Shown here: in pieces, positions 36,888 through 49,073 of the stretch | Position numbering within the stretch: the first letter of the stretch is position 1 | Layout: every line of letters starts with the position of its first letter | Source: Carya illinoinensis | Taxonomy: Eukaryota > Streptophyta > Magnoliopsida > Fagales > Juglandaceae | Assembly: GCF_018687715.1 (NCBI RefSeq) | Contig: NC_056762.1 | Coordinates: 25,038,864-25,102,863, forward strand | Direction of reading: 5' to 3' | DNA length: 64,000 nt | The notes under the pieces: generated by a model | Seen by the model: only the letters and a program-made list of their open reading frames with translations | Database searches by the model: none | Told to the model about the DNA's origin: nothing | Made by a program: the position numbers and the translations under genes

Positions 36888-37190
36888 CTAATGCCGGTAT
36901 TCATGCCGACATTCTGGACAAAGATGGGCGAGGGTGGCGGAGATGGGCAATGGCGGAGATGTTAGGCGACAGTAGAGATGATGGGCGACAACGGCAAGAG
37001 AAAAGGTGATTCAAAACTTTTCAAACGTGAGGGGTCTAGGGCTTGCGAATGTGATTATGTAGATCAATAATCCAGTGTGATGCACCTTCTATAACTTAAT
37101 ATGGAATATGTGATCTGTTAAGGTGTCATTCGTATCTGTTAATACCTTAATAGCAGCCCGACCGCATCAAATTGGGACTGATTTCACAAC

Positions 37191-37314
37191 TCTATATGAA
37201 ATAGATCAAGGGTAATTTTGTGATATAAAATTTTATTTTTAATAGAGTGATACGATTTTATTGATTATTCAAAATTTGAACTTTTAATTATAAATATATT
37301 ATTTATGCGAAGAA
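37191..37314 (+). repeat. dispersed AT-rich repeat, copy B
   Basis: Direct repeat of 36764-36887, beginning TCTATATGAAATAGATCAAG and ending ATTATTTATGCGAAGAA. Confidence 0.8.
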
Positions 37315-38014
37315 TATGTATTCCACGTTAAATTGTTAATAGAGTTTCACAAGGAAGAAACGAAATTGATGAAGGGAACCAAAGGGGGTTTGCATATAAT
37401 TTGGTGCAGAAAGGGAGGAACCTTTGAGCGGGGTTTCCGGAATGGATGTCCTCGTGTAGAACAAGCGGTGTTCTTACTTTTCAAACGACGACATGAATAT
37501 GCCACGCATGTTTTAATTTTGCCACGCTAGCCTTCAATTCCTCAAAAAGTGGGACAGGCAGGAAATTTCAAGTACCAAAATTTGATGTTATTTATTTATA
37601 GCCTCACTGATCACGTGATGTTGTTTCCATGCACTAAGGGATAGGAGCGCAGTGACATTATTACTACTACTTTAACATAGTTTAATGGGTTGAACAATAT
37701 TAGAAAATCGATCTCATGAATATTTTATAGTTGAATAGTTGAAGACGTGGTAAGGTTTGGGTTTGTCGATGTTTACGTAGTCGAAGAAACCTTTTGGTTC
37801 TAATGTTCGGTCCAAAAGACCAATTTTACATTTAGGTTAATAAAGAAAAAAAAAAGGAAAAATAAGTTTAAATTGCCAAAATGACAAGCGCAGTTGTTAT
37901 AGAGCGTAACCCTGGAGTTGGTTTAAGTGATAACAGTTTTGGGTTTGGTGGTATGCCCCACCAGGCTTAAATCTTCTGGGTTGCAACTCTTATGGTCAAC
38001 AGCTCCATGGCTAC

Positions 38015-39059
38015 TGTTAAGGACATGTTTCACATCACTAACTATGCGGATGACTTGCAACGAAATGAGAAAATAGCACGGGGTACTGCTTAGTAGAATT
38101 AAAATACTTAAGTTAGAAAGAAATGGTCTTAAGTATACGAGTGAATGTGAAAATGTGTTGCCTTCAGGTATTATTTATAGGAGTGTGATGATGATGATAA
38201 CGATTAATCTCTAAAATTTATCTTGAAAACTCTGTGAGAAGTAGGGTAATTACCTTCCTGATCAATCGGAGATGTTATCTATTCTCTACTGTCTATAACG
38301 AACACATATTAATAGGACCAACCCTTGGGCTCGTAGATCAGCCCCTAGCATCTCAGACTTGGGCCTCTTAATACATGGGCTTATTTCTTCTAGGCCCTAA
38401 ATATCCCTTCTAGTTATCCCGCTAATTTCCTTTGTCACTAACTCGTGCTTTCCTCCTACCCCGCTAGTTCAAGACAGATGGCAACCTCAAGGATCATACC
38501 CCGCTAAGGGTTTAGGCTACACTTTCAAAGATTTAACTTCTCGGCACATTAGAGATGTGGCACGTTTTTATTCCTCATTTTCATTTTTTTTTCAAAAATG
38601 ATAACCAACGGCATTGTCATCCATTCGCCTTTTCAAGAATCCCCTCATCATTGCTTTCTTTCTTCTACTTCTTTCATTTTCTTGGGTCATTTCTTCTTCT
38701 TGAATTCTTTCTTCCCTTTGCATTCTATCCTCCTTGGCTTCCAAAGAGATTCGTAACCTCTTATTCTCATGACCTCGTTCCTTCCAGTTCACACACCATA
38801 TGGCTCATCGTCGTTCCTCCCACACCCCCCACAAGGCTTCTACCCAAACCCCTTCCAGGGTTTCTTCCCATTCTGCGCCCAAATCTTGACAAAGCTAAGG
38901 TCTTCTTGTCGCATCCCCACCTTTTTTTGAAAGGTTGACATGGCGCTTTACACTCGTTGCCCAAGACTTGACAAAGCTAAGGTCTTCCTGTCGCATCCCT
39001 GACTCTATGAATCTCACTATTCCCTCCGAGGGCGCTATTGACAAGGAAGGTTTCTCAGG
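38015..39059 (+). mobile_element. LTR and leader of a Tat/Retand-like gypsy element (left copy)
   Basis: The segment starts TGTTAAGGACATGTTTCACA and is homologous, in inverted orientation, to the segment ending at 47929. Shared landmarks include TATTATTTATAG (probable TATA region), TCGGAGATGTTATCTAT/TCGGAGGTGTTATCTAT, CTTAATACATGGGC and AATGATAACCAACGGC. The LTR 3' border and primer site were not resolved. The flanking pentamer GCTAC does not match that of the other copy (ATTGG), so these are not the two ends of one simple insertion. Confidence 0.6.
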
Positions 39060-41595
39060 GAGAGTTGCCCTTCCTGCTTGTGCTTAGACGCACGGATTGT
39101 GCCTCCCATTCTGTCGCCCTGTTCACGATCTTCTTCAATTGGCTTTTGCCCAACTTAATTCACATGCTTGACATGTGCTTTTATACTATTGTGTAGTGTT
39201 CTGTACAGTTCTGAAAACCTCTAGGGGAAAGGTACCCAGACCTAACCACCGGACTCCCTTTCTTTCCACTCAATGTAAAGGTTGTTAGGTAACATCTACA
39301 GTTATTGCATTCGCTCTCAATGTTTGGCGACCTTTGAAGGTCACCATTCGAATGCCAAGTAATGGAAAAATAAATTTTACTTTATTTCAGTAAGTGGCTG
39401 GGAATTCTTGACATCTGAAATGAACATTCAGGATTTCCCCATACAGGCTAATTGTGGCAAGGTCCCTAATGATAAAAACATTCTTATAGACCACGAACAT
39501 GATCACATGAATCTAGTCCTTAATTGGGCAAAAGACAATGATGACACCTTGTGGATGGAGCAACTTTTGAGTCCCGCCAATCTCGATCGATTTCTGGCTA
39601 TGCCTGACTACTCCCATGTAAAGGGACGTAAATTAAAGGCTATGAAGCCCCCTTCTAAGAAAAGGCTTTCTTCCCCACCTTTCGAAGCTCTTGAAAAGTG
39701 CCTTTGCCAAACCGAGGGTGAGGCACCTACCAGCTGCCTTACTGAAGATGTCGAGGGTCTGGCTGATGATGTGGGGCCAGATATATGGCCATTAAGTCTG
39801 GTGGCCACCCCATTGTGTAGGGGGAGATGCCCTCTATTTCTCTTATGCTTGCATAATCGCCTGCATCTCTCAGGCTAAACGACCTTGATGGGCTCATGGG
39901 CCAAGCCCTTGTTGACTTGGCCACAACCTTCAACTTTGATTTGCCCACCAAGGGGTCAGACTCAATGGGTATATCCCCTTCGAGTTCCCCTCTCTCCTCT
40001 CGCAAGCCTCAACTCTTATTAGTAAAAAATTTGTGTCTGACATATAAGACGCCTTCTCAATGGGCGTGGCTGGGGTCGTGGCATCTAAAGTCATGACTTT
40101 TAATGCTAGCGGCAACCAACCAATCTAAGTTCTCTGCCCACAACTATCTCAGGGGTTGAAAACCCACCCATAGACAATGAAAGGGTCTCTATTCCCTCCC
40201 CTTCCCCTATTCTTTTGGTGGTGATGTGGATTCCTCGACCCCTAGGGAGGGGGTTTGGTCGTCTAGGGAAGATCAAGTGGAAGGGGGAGATGAAGAAGAT
40301 GGAAATAGGGGCGATGGAAGCCATACATCAATTTCACATTTTTCACTTCTTCGGTCCAAGATACATATGTGCCGGAGATAGAGGTTGCTACTACCTTTTA
40401 TATACCTTTGACCCATTCCCTAGGTAAGGCCTAGGTGGAGGGTTGACGAGCCATGGTAGGAGGGGCCGAGGGACCCTCTCACATGAGTTCTCTTCCTCAG
40501 GATGGGCCGTGGTAGAGATGTCTCGCCGCTTGAAAGATTTTTTGTCTCCAGTATGATACTGTTGGTTTCGTTATTATTATTTTTTTCTCTTAAAATGTAT
40601 GGTCTATTCCTTAATGTGTTGTTGTGCTTTGCAGGGTGTGGATGACTTGGCAGGTTGGATTGTGAACAATCGCGTCGACTTAGAGTCGGAGATACGCACC
40701 AGGTGGATGTTTGGATTTTTTTCCAAGCAAGAAATGACTCAAGTGCTTCTCGGGAAGACTGGGGTAGGGTCCTACCTAGAGCAGGGTAATGGGCATATCC
40801 ACTCCTTAGAGGGCGACCTCAAACTCCTTCGGGATAAAGCCTCTGAGCTTCGTGGTGAGCTACTTCACGCCAAGTCCCTCAATGCTAGAAACAACTTTGC
40901 CTTGCAATTGATAGAGTCTGAACATGATTCAGCCTACACCCAGTTGTCCCATGTTAGGTTAGAGTTAGAATCCTTTTAGCAGTTGTTGGCTTCCGTGGAG
41001 CAACGGTGCTTGGGGTATGTCCAAGTGCTGGCTGCTTCTAAGGAAAAATGCAGGCAACTTTCCCTTGAGTTTTTAGAGGCAAAGGCATCAAATGGTTTAA
41101 AGGCAATTTGGCCTTCAACTGTCAAAAGTTGAAGGGTCCTATGAAGGTCTACGCAGTAGGTTCACCGCTTGCAAGAAAGATGGGGAGGAAATAGATGCCA
41201 AGCAGGAAAAAATGAGCCAAACCACGCTACACTTTGATGGGAAGGTGAAGGAGCAATAGAAACAATTGTCGGAGGTGGAAGCAGAATTGACCGCTTATAG
41301 GGCTGAAGTGATCTATTTACATCCACATCTGGATGTCGCCAGGGATGTTAGGGATCGGGCCTTTTGGTACAGGTATGGGACTGGTGTGGCCCACCTACAA
41401 TCTTACCTATTGGCCCATCCTCGAATTGAACTAAAGTGCTTGGACCTCAAAGCCATTAAACCTGATTTTCATGCAAGTTCGTGGACACCTTGGGGTGCAA
41501 CACCATGCCCAACACCATCTTGCTCTCACCATCACCCTCAAAGTCTTTGGTCGCTCCACCTCCATGAAGATTTTCCCTATCTTTTCTTTGGATAA
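39060..41595 (+). pseudogene. gag-like protein of a Tat/Retand-like gypsy element (left copy), decayed
   Basis: Pieces in changing frames include PFCRPVHDLLQLAFAQLNSH at about 39100-39170, resembling the PF04195 'putative gypsy type transposon' domain, then an acidic middle (39408-39878) and a coiled-coil-like part at about 40635-40979 (EGDLKLLRDKASELRGELLH). The text just before 40635 ends in a pyrimidine tract and CAG, as an intron acceptor would. Stops and frameshifts are numerous. The same N-terminal and middle parts recur inverted at 45540-46900, for example LVDLATTFNFDLPTKGSDSM here and LVDLATTFDFGLPAKGSDSM there. Confidence 0.6.
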
Positions 41596-41810
41596 TATTT
41601 TTGGGTTGTTGTAATATCTTAGACAATGTTGTATTGATCTATTTGTGATATCTTGGACAACGTTTTTTCTTGCTGCTAATATGTTGCTCTTTTTGAACTT
41701 TATCTTATAATCTTGGCGCTTGGTTTAAGCCATGTTATTGACATGTACATTCACCGCCCACTGACTCCAATGTGCGTGTTCAAGCATGTTAGGTAGGCCC
41801 CATCATGAGT

Positions 41811-42228
41811 CTTTGGACTCGACTTTGGTGGCTAAGCAAGGGGGTCGTTGAGTCTTTTAACCTCTATGTCCTTTGGTTGCATCGCGAATCTTTGGACTCG
41901 ACTTTGATGGCTAAGTAAAGGGGTCATGGGGTCTTTTGACCTACATGTCATTTGGCTACACCACAAGTCTTTGGTGGCTAAGGGGTCGTGGGGTATTTTG
42001 ACCTCTATGGCCTTTGGCTGCATTGCGAGTCTTTGGACTCAACTTTGGTGGCTAAGTAAATGGGTTGTGGGATCTTTTGACTTCCACACCTTTTGGCTGC
42101 ACTGCAAGTCTTTAGACTCGACTTTTGATGGTCAAGTAAGAGGGTCATGGGATCTTTTGACCGCCCCGCCCTTTAGCTGCACCACGAGTCTTGGACTCGA
42201 CTTTAGTGGCTAAATAAAGGGGTTGTGG
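41811..42228. repeat. 79-bp tandem repeat, about 5.4 units
   Basis: Units start at 41812, 41891, 41970, 42032, 42111 and 42191 with TTTGGACTCGACTTTGGTGG or variants; the third unit has a 17-bp internal deletion. It lies where plus-oriented gag meets minus-oriented pol. Confidence 0.9.
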
Positions 42229-42299
42229 ACACGTAAGCTGAACAACCATCAGCCTTTATTGATCTTACTTTATTGAATACATAGGAAAAAAGAATTAAA

Positions 42300-45010
42300 G
42301 GTAAAACTTCTCCAAATGTTCAGTGTTCCAAGGGTGTTGCAACTACTTTTCTTGGCTATCCTTGAGGCGGTATGACCCCAGTCAACTGTTAGCTACTACT
42401 ACGTATGGCCCTTTCCAACATGGCCTAAGCTTCCCTTCATCTTGTGTTGTCACTCACGTTTTTTTGAAACCAGGTAGCTTATTTTAAAAGATCTGGGCTT
42501 GACTCGCTTGCTAAAGTAACACTTCGTCTTTCTTTTGTGGAGGACATTTTGGATCTCGACTTCTTCTCTTTTCTCCTTTAGGAGGTCAAGGTGTTCTTTT
42601 AGCACTTTGTTGTTCTCAATTTGGTTAAAGTGGTGAGTTCGGTGTGTAGATAAACTAATTTCCACTAGGGTGACTATTTCGCTCCCAAAAGCTAATGTGA
42701 ACAATGTTTCACCTGTTGGGGTCTTCACAGTCATTCTGTATGCCCACAACACTATTGGGAGCTCTTCCAACCACTCTCCATTCTTGTCAATAAGCTTCTT
42801 TTTTAAAATCTCGAGTAAAGATTTGTTTGTCACCTTCACTTGCCCGTTAGCTTGTGGGTGCCCGAGTAATAAGTACTTGGCTTGGATTCCCAATTCTTTG
42901 CACTATTCTTTATAATGTTCCAAACTAAATTGCTTTCTATTATCGAATATTATACTGTGAGCAATTTCAAATCGACAAATGATGTTCTTTCATAGAAACT
43001 TAGTGATAAATTTTGCCATTGTAGTCGCTAGGGGTTATGTCTTCGCCCATTTCGTGAAATAGTCTACAGCCACGACTATAAGTTACCCCCTTTCCCTGGA
43101 GGGAAGTAGTCAACCAAGTCAATTCCCCATTGGGCGAACGGCCATGGGGTAGTGATAGAGAATAACTTCTCTGGGGACAATGAGGGATAGGGACGTAGAT
43201 CTGATATTTGATGCACTTTTTCGCAAATTTCTTGGCATCCTTAAGGTTATATAATAGCCCGCCCTGAGGGCTTTCCTCACCAAAGCTTTTCCACCAGAAT
43301 GGTTCTCGCAGACACCCTCATGTATCTTTGCTAGGACTTATTGCACTTCCTCTTGTGAGATGCATCATTGCAAGGGGGCAACAAATTCTTTTTTTGTAAA
43401 GGATTCCATCAATTCTAACAAATCGTGGTGCACTCCTTTTGATCTTCTTCGCTGCCTCTTTCTCCTCAGGGAGCATGCCTGTGTCAGGGTATTCTAAAAT
43501 TGCCTTGGCACATTCTGGCCCTGTGGGCCCTACATGGCTCACTTGTATTTCAATTGTTGGGATCTCTATCACTCTTTTGTGTACCTCCTAGAGTTGATTT
43601 ACCTCATCGGTGGCTTTGGCCAGTCTGTTTGCTATTGCATTGTCTTTCCTTGGCATTTGCTCAAGACTAAAATCGGCCAGTTGGTTGTGGATCTCTAACA
43701 CCCAACTCAAATATTTTTTCAACTTTTCCCTATTTCGAGGTGTACGCCCCAGTGACTTGATTTACCATGATTTAGGAATCCACCTTAGCTTCAATCTCCA
43801 CGGCACCTAGAGCTTTTGCGATCAAGAGTCCAGCTATCAAGACTTCCTACTCAGCTTTGTTATTAGTGGTTTTAAATGTGAGTGTGGCCATGTAATAATG
43901 CTCTTGCCTTTTTTTTTCGAAGATGTAGATCCATATTCCTCCTCGCGTTCGGCAAGTAGATCCCTTCAACGAATACTAGCCAGAGTTGTTGGTGTGGTGT
44001 AACTTTAACTTTTACTGGGAACCCAATGAACTCGGCAATGAAATATGTAAAAGCCTATGCCTTTACTGCACTTCTAGATACGTATTCAATGTCAAATTCA
44101 CTGAGTTCTACAGACCATGTAACCAGTCTACTCGAGCTGTATGATTTTTACAATATTCTCCTGAGGGAGTGTTTTGTTAATACATTCATGGAATGATCTT
44201 GAAAATATGGCCGCAATTTTATGGCAGCTGTTACTAATGCAAATGCCAACATTTCCATTCATAGGTATTTGGTTTTAGCTCCTTTCAATGCGCGGCTTGT
44301 GTAGTACATTAATGCCTATGTTATTTTATCTTTTTTTAACTAGGACTGCGGAAACGACATGGGGGGATACCACTAAGTATACATACAAGGTCTCTCCTTG
44401 ATTAGGCTGCTTCAATAGTTGCGGGTTGGATAAGTACTACTTCAATTCTTGGAAAGCCTGATCACATTCCTCATTCCTTGGATGTACCATTCATAGGACA
44501 TTAAAGAAAGGAAGGCATTTGTTTGTGGACCATGAAACAAACCTATTTAAGGCTGATACTCTGCTTGCTAGTCGTTGGGCATCAGTGATATTCTTGGGCA
44601 GCTCCATATTTAAGACGGCGTTAATCTTCTCAGGGTTCGACTCAATGACCATCTTAGAAATGATAAAGCCCAGGAATTTTTCCAAATCCATACCAAAAGC
44701 ACACTTCACCAAATTTAGTTTCATTTTATACTTGCAAAGCACAGCAAAAGATTCTCATAGGTTGGCTAGGTGATGGGTGGGTTTCTTGCTTTTCACCAAT
44801 AAGACGTATACCTCTATAGTCTTTTTGATCTATTGTTTAAATATTTGATTGACTAACATTTGGTAAGTTGCCTTGGCATTTTTCAACCCGAAGGGCATTA
44901 CTCGATAGCAATAAAAACCTCTATTAGTAATGAACGTTATCTTTTCTCCATCAGATTTGTTCATACAGATCTGATTATATCCTGAATAAACATCCATAAA
45001 ACTCAGCACT
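42300..45010 (-). pseudogene. Ty3/gypsy pol (RT, RNase H, integrase), Tat/Retand-like, decayed
   Basis: Minus-strand fragments in order: LSFMDVYSGYNQI and YRVMPFGLKNAKATYQ (reverse transcriptase, about 45000-44870), KCAFGMDLEKFLGFIIS (44690), SALNRFVSWSTNKCLPFF (44530), RNase H-like pieces including ATLTFKTTNNKAE (near 43860), and integrase pieces: WGIDLVDYFPPGKG near 43120, LLGHPQANGQVKVTNKSLLE and LPIVLWAYRMTVKTPTGETL at 42880-42680. Many stops and shifts. The integrase wording is that of Tat/Retand-type elements. Part of gag and the protease expected between this and the gag copy at 45.5-46.9 kb are missing. Confidence 0.8.
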
Positions 45011-45539
45011 CAGTGTCCCTCATAGCTCAAACTACTCATCGTGGATAAGGTCAAGGTCACCCTCCAGAGAGCGAATATGCCCATCAACTTGTTTGAGGTA
45101 GGATTCTACCTTAGTCTTCTTAGGTATCAGCCGAAAAATCTCTTGTTTGGTAAAAATTGCAAACATTTACCTCTGGCATACCTCCAAGTCCAAATCAGTG
45201 CGATCATTAACAATCCAAGCCGCCAAATTCTCCACATCATGCAAAGCACAATAACACTATAAGGAATACACCATACATGTAAAAGGAGAAAATAGTAATA
45301 ACGTAGTCAGCATTGTCATACCAAAGACAAGAAGTCCTTCAAGTGGTGAGACATCTCCATCATGCCCCCATCCTGAGGAGAGGAACCCAAGTGAGAGGGT
45401 CCCTCAGCCCCTCTTGTCGTGTCTTGTTGATCCTCCACCTGAACCCTTTCCAGGAAATGTGTCAATGGCACAGGAGAGGTGGCAGTGATCTCTATCTTCG
45501 GCGTGGAGAAGGTGACAACGATCTCTATCTTCGACGCAA

Positions 45540-46900
45540 GGGTGCTTTGACCCTAGGGGGTGACGAATACAAAAGTGTTGTCAAGGCTTCCTTCCCCTCT
45601 GTTCTCATCTTCCTCATCCCCTCCTACCACTTGATCTTCCCTCAACAACCCACCCTCATTCCTAGGGGTTAAGTGATCTACATTGCTACCAAAAGATGAG
45701 GGGGAGGGAGAGGGGATGGAGACCCTTTCATTATCTATGGATGGGGTTATACGCCTAGAAACAGTCACAGACAAGGAGCTTAGACTGGAACCTTGGTACT
45801 ACTAGTAATGGTGGTCGTCACGTTATAGGTCACGACCCCATCAAATGTGTCAGACATAAATTTGCTGCCACTAGGTGTTGAGACTGATGAAAAAAAAGAG
45901 GGAAACTCGAAGGGTGGGGTACCCATCGAGTCCGACCCCTTGGCAGGCAACCCAAAATCAAAAGTCGTGGCCAAATCAACAAGGGTTTGACCCATAAGCC
46001 CATCAAGCTAGTCTAACTTAGGAGATGTGTGTGGTGATACGGGCATTGGAGAAATGGACATTGTCTCCCCCTTAACATAAGGCATCTCCCTCTCCAAAGT
46101 GGGCTCAATGCTAGAATCAATTGCCATATCTAGCCCCACATCAACAGCTGCACCCTTAGCATCTATAGTCGAGCAGGTGGTAGGCACCTCGCCCTCCATT
46201 TGGCTTAGGCACTTGTTGGGAGCTTTAGAAAAAGATGGGGAAATAGGCATCTTCTTGGAAGAGGACTTCTTTATAGCGTTTAATTTACGCCCTTGTACAT
46301 GAGAGCGGTCGGGTACAACAAGAAACCTTTCATTATTATCGGGAGCTAACAACTACTCCATCCACAAGGTACCATCATTTTCCTTAGCCGAATTAAGGAC
46401 CGCATCAACACATTACTGCTCATAGTCAGTGAGGCCTATAAGGATCTTTTTATCGTTAGAGACCTTTCCCCAATTAGCCTGGATGGGAAAATCTCGAATC
46501 TCCTTCTCAAACGCTGGGAATTCCTAGCCATTCCAGGAAAGAAAGAAAATTTTCCTTTGCCATTGTTGGGCATTTGAATGGCAACCTTCAAAGGTCACTA
46601 AGCATTGGAATAGACACGAAAACTACAAATGTTACTTGACAGCCAGTTCACGGAGTAGAAAGAAAAGAATTTGCGGGTGGTCAATTCTGGGTATCTCTCC
46701 CTCAAAGGCTTTGGAACCATGTGGAACACCACATAGGAGCATAAGAGCATGTGCCAAGCGTGCGAGTGAAGTTGGGCGGGAGCAAGTATGTGAAAAAAAT
46801 AACGTTGTGAATAAGGCAATAGAATGAGAGGCGCAAGCCATGCATCAAGGCACAGATTGTGAGGTCAACTCCCCTTGACCTCCTCACCCACAACACCCTC
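45540..46900 (-). pseudogene. gag-like protein of a Tat/Retand-like gypsy element (right copy), decayed
   Basis: Minus-strand pieces: LAPAQLHSHAWHMLLCSYVV and RERYPELTTRKFFSFYSVNW (PF04195-like, 46790-46630), KGRKLKAMKP-like QGRKLNAIKK (46290), and LVDLATTFDFGLPAKGSDSM (about 45980). It aligns with the N-terminal and middle parts of the left copy but lacks the coiled-coil part. Confidence 0.6.
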
Positions 46901-47929
46901 GGAAGTAATAATGAGATCCACAGAATTAGGAATATGGCACAAAGTCCTCAACCTCATCAAGTCTCGGGCTGAGAGTGTGGAACGCCAAGTGAACACCTTG
47001 AGAAAGGGCAGAGTCTAGCCCTCAGAAGATTCTACTATGGAATGGGTAGAAACCCTATAAGGGGTTTGCACAGAAGTTTGGTAGGGAGTACAAGAAAAGC
47101 CAAAGTGAGCAATTCGATGTTTGGGTTGAAGGAAATAAAGTCAAGAATGTGAGTGAGTGCAAGTTTTCAGAAGCTTTAGAGAATAGGATGCAGAGAGGAA
47201 ATTGAAGAACTCTAAAAGAAGAGGTGACCCAAGGAAATGTAAAAGGTAGCTGAAAGAATGCAATGATGAGGGATTCTTGGGAATGTGAATGAATGGCAGC
47301 GCCGTTGGTTATCATTCTTGAAAGTAAGGAGTAAAAGCGCAAGCGCAAGAACAGTTATAGAGGAGGTGTGTCACGTCTTGGACATGCAGAGAATTCACTA
47401 TTTAGACAAGCTCATACCCTAGTTAGCATAAACCCTCAACTGGATAAGATGCCTGGGGTTGCCACCTGTCTAGAGCTAGCGGGGTTGAAGGAAAACACGA
47501 GATAATTAATTTCTCACGTGTTGACACAAAGGAAATTAGCGAGGCAACTGGAATGGATATTTAGTCCCCATGTATTAATGGGCCCAAGTCTAATGAAAGC
47601 CCAGTGGCCGAGCACAAGCCCAATGATTGGTCTTATGGCTATACATTGTGGATAATGGGATAGATAACACCTCCGACTGATCAAGAAGGTGATTACTCTA
47701 ATTAATACAAAGTATCTTCAAGATAGACTTTGGAGGTCAGTCGTCATCACCATTATCAAACCTCTATAAATAATATCTAAGGGTAACACGTTCATTCATT
47801 CATTCTTACGCTTATATTGAGATCACTTATCTAACTTAGGCATCAGAGTTCCACTAGGCACTTCATGCCGCCCTCTCATTTTGTTTCAGGTTATCCGTGC
47901 TATTGGTAGTGTGAAACATGTTCTTAACA
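46901..47929 (-). mobile_element. LTR and leader of a Tat/Retand-like gypsy element (right copy)
   Basis: Read on the minus strand from 47929 it begins TGTTAAGAACATGTTTCACA and follows the same landmarks as 38015-39059. The copies are well diverged, by eye about three quarters identical. Confidence 0.6.
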
Positions 47930-48624
47930 ATTGGTAACATGCCACCTTGAAGGTTACAAACCAAGTTGTTATTCGACAAAGAATAGAAAGAGTTAATACG
48001 TCAAACGAGCAAAGAGGATGATCAAGCATGGATGGATCGTATGAACCTCGTTACAACATAAAAGGCCTAAGGTACCATCCATTACATTTAAGAATGACAA
48101 TATGTGATATAAATCGTGAACTCAACACAAATACAACACAAAATAAAAGGGTTTGTGTATGCTATAAATGGATTTAAGTCAGAACAAGTCGACTCAATAT
48201 AACACGATTAATAAACGAGTCAATAATAGGTTAACCCGCTTAAACCTTATTTGCATGAAGCATTCTACGTAAGAAGTGATGCTCCTTGTTTGAAAGGTCT
48301 TGATATTTGTCACTAGGATTCTTTTGGCTCACTACAAAAGGTCCCACCATTTGTCCTAATCTATAAAACCACCATGCATACAATACAAAACCCACTTCAA
48401 TATGAACCACCTTATTTTAGGGGTGCTACCCACCATTTCCCGCACCCCATCTACTCCAATAGCATCCACGGCCCACTTAGCCCAGAAACTATTTTTGCGC
48501 CCAAAAATACATGTTTTTATCCAAATTGTAAATTCAAATTTGTAAATATGACCATAATTTAAAAACTAATAACATAATTTTTAAATTTGTTAGTGTATAT
48601 TATGTGTAGTTAATATAACCTAAT

Positions 48625-48681
48625 GCCAAGGCAATATAAGAGTCCAACATTGCTTAAGAGAGACTCTTATATTGTCTTGGC
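48625..48681. repeat. near-perfect 20-bp inverted repeat hairpin
   Basis: GCCAAGGCAATATAAGAGTC and the reverse complement of GACTCTTATATTGTCTTGGC differ at one base. The loop is 17 nt. It could be a MITE stub or a foldback transcript; no support for a microRNA beyond the shape. Confidence 0.85.
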
Positions 48682-48729
48682 CTCTTAATAACATATATTT
48701 ATAAATACGTGTATATATATATATATATA

Positions 48730-48882
48730 TATATTTATAAGTAGAGAGGCAAGGGCAAGGCCCCTCTAGGGCCAGCCCACTCCCCACCCCCGCATGGGTG
48801 GGTGCGATTGCCCGCCCCACCATGCAAGGGCAAGGCAAATGAGGGCAGGTAGCAGGTGCAGGGCCTCGCTGCCCACCCTTAC
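48730..48882 (-). mobile_element. hAT-end-like GC-rich segment
   Basis: On the minus strand it starts TAAGGGTGGGCAGCGAGGCC and continues with repeated GGGTGGG and GCAAGGGCAAGG blocks. Plant hAT termini often begin (C/T)A(G)GGGTGGGCA. The left border and target duplication could not be set. Confidence 0.4.
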
Positions 48883-49073
48883 ATGGCATTATTGACTCCT
48901 CCCACACGTGTTTGTAAACTAAACAGGGCATAACTTATTAGAAGTAGAAGCTTACAGTCCACGCATTAAAGCCTCATTTTTTGTTCGAAAAAGTAATTGT
49001 TTTAACACCAGTTTTATAAGATTATCAAACGACTATCTTTTCATCTTGTATGCTTCAAAACTAAAAGACCTAC

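Larger units (their letters stand above)
34543..38014. other. intergenic with dispersed repeats; upstream region of the WAT1 gene
   Basis: The first few hundred bases hold the pyrimidine-rich 5' leader (coding strand) and promoter of the transporter, without an obvious TATA box at a convincing distance. The rest shows no gene. GC-richer text at about 35400-35990 could be an old retroelement piece but no motif supports it. Confidence 0.4.
47930..49073. other. intergenic, no gene; holds a hairpin and a GC-rich transposon-end-like stretch
   Basis: AT-rich DNA without coding signal. The hairpin (48625-48681) and the GC-rich segment (48730-48882) are listed separately. A (TA)n run is at about 48711-48732. 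Confidence 0.4.

Noticed and set aside
38015..47929. One simple LTR retrotransposon with two LTRs
   Set aside because: The terminal repeats are inverted, not direct, and gag is present twice in opposite orientation; flanks differ.
48625..48681. MicroRNA gene
   Set aside because: A short perfect foldback alone is not enough; no target, star-strand or conservation evidence can be seen here.
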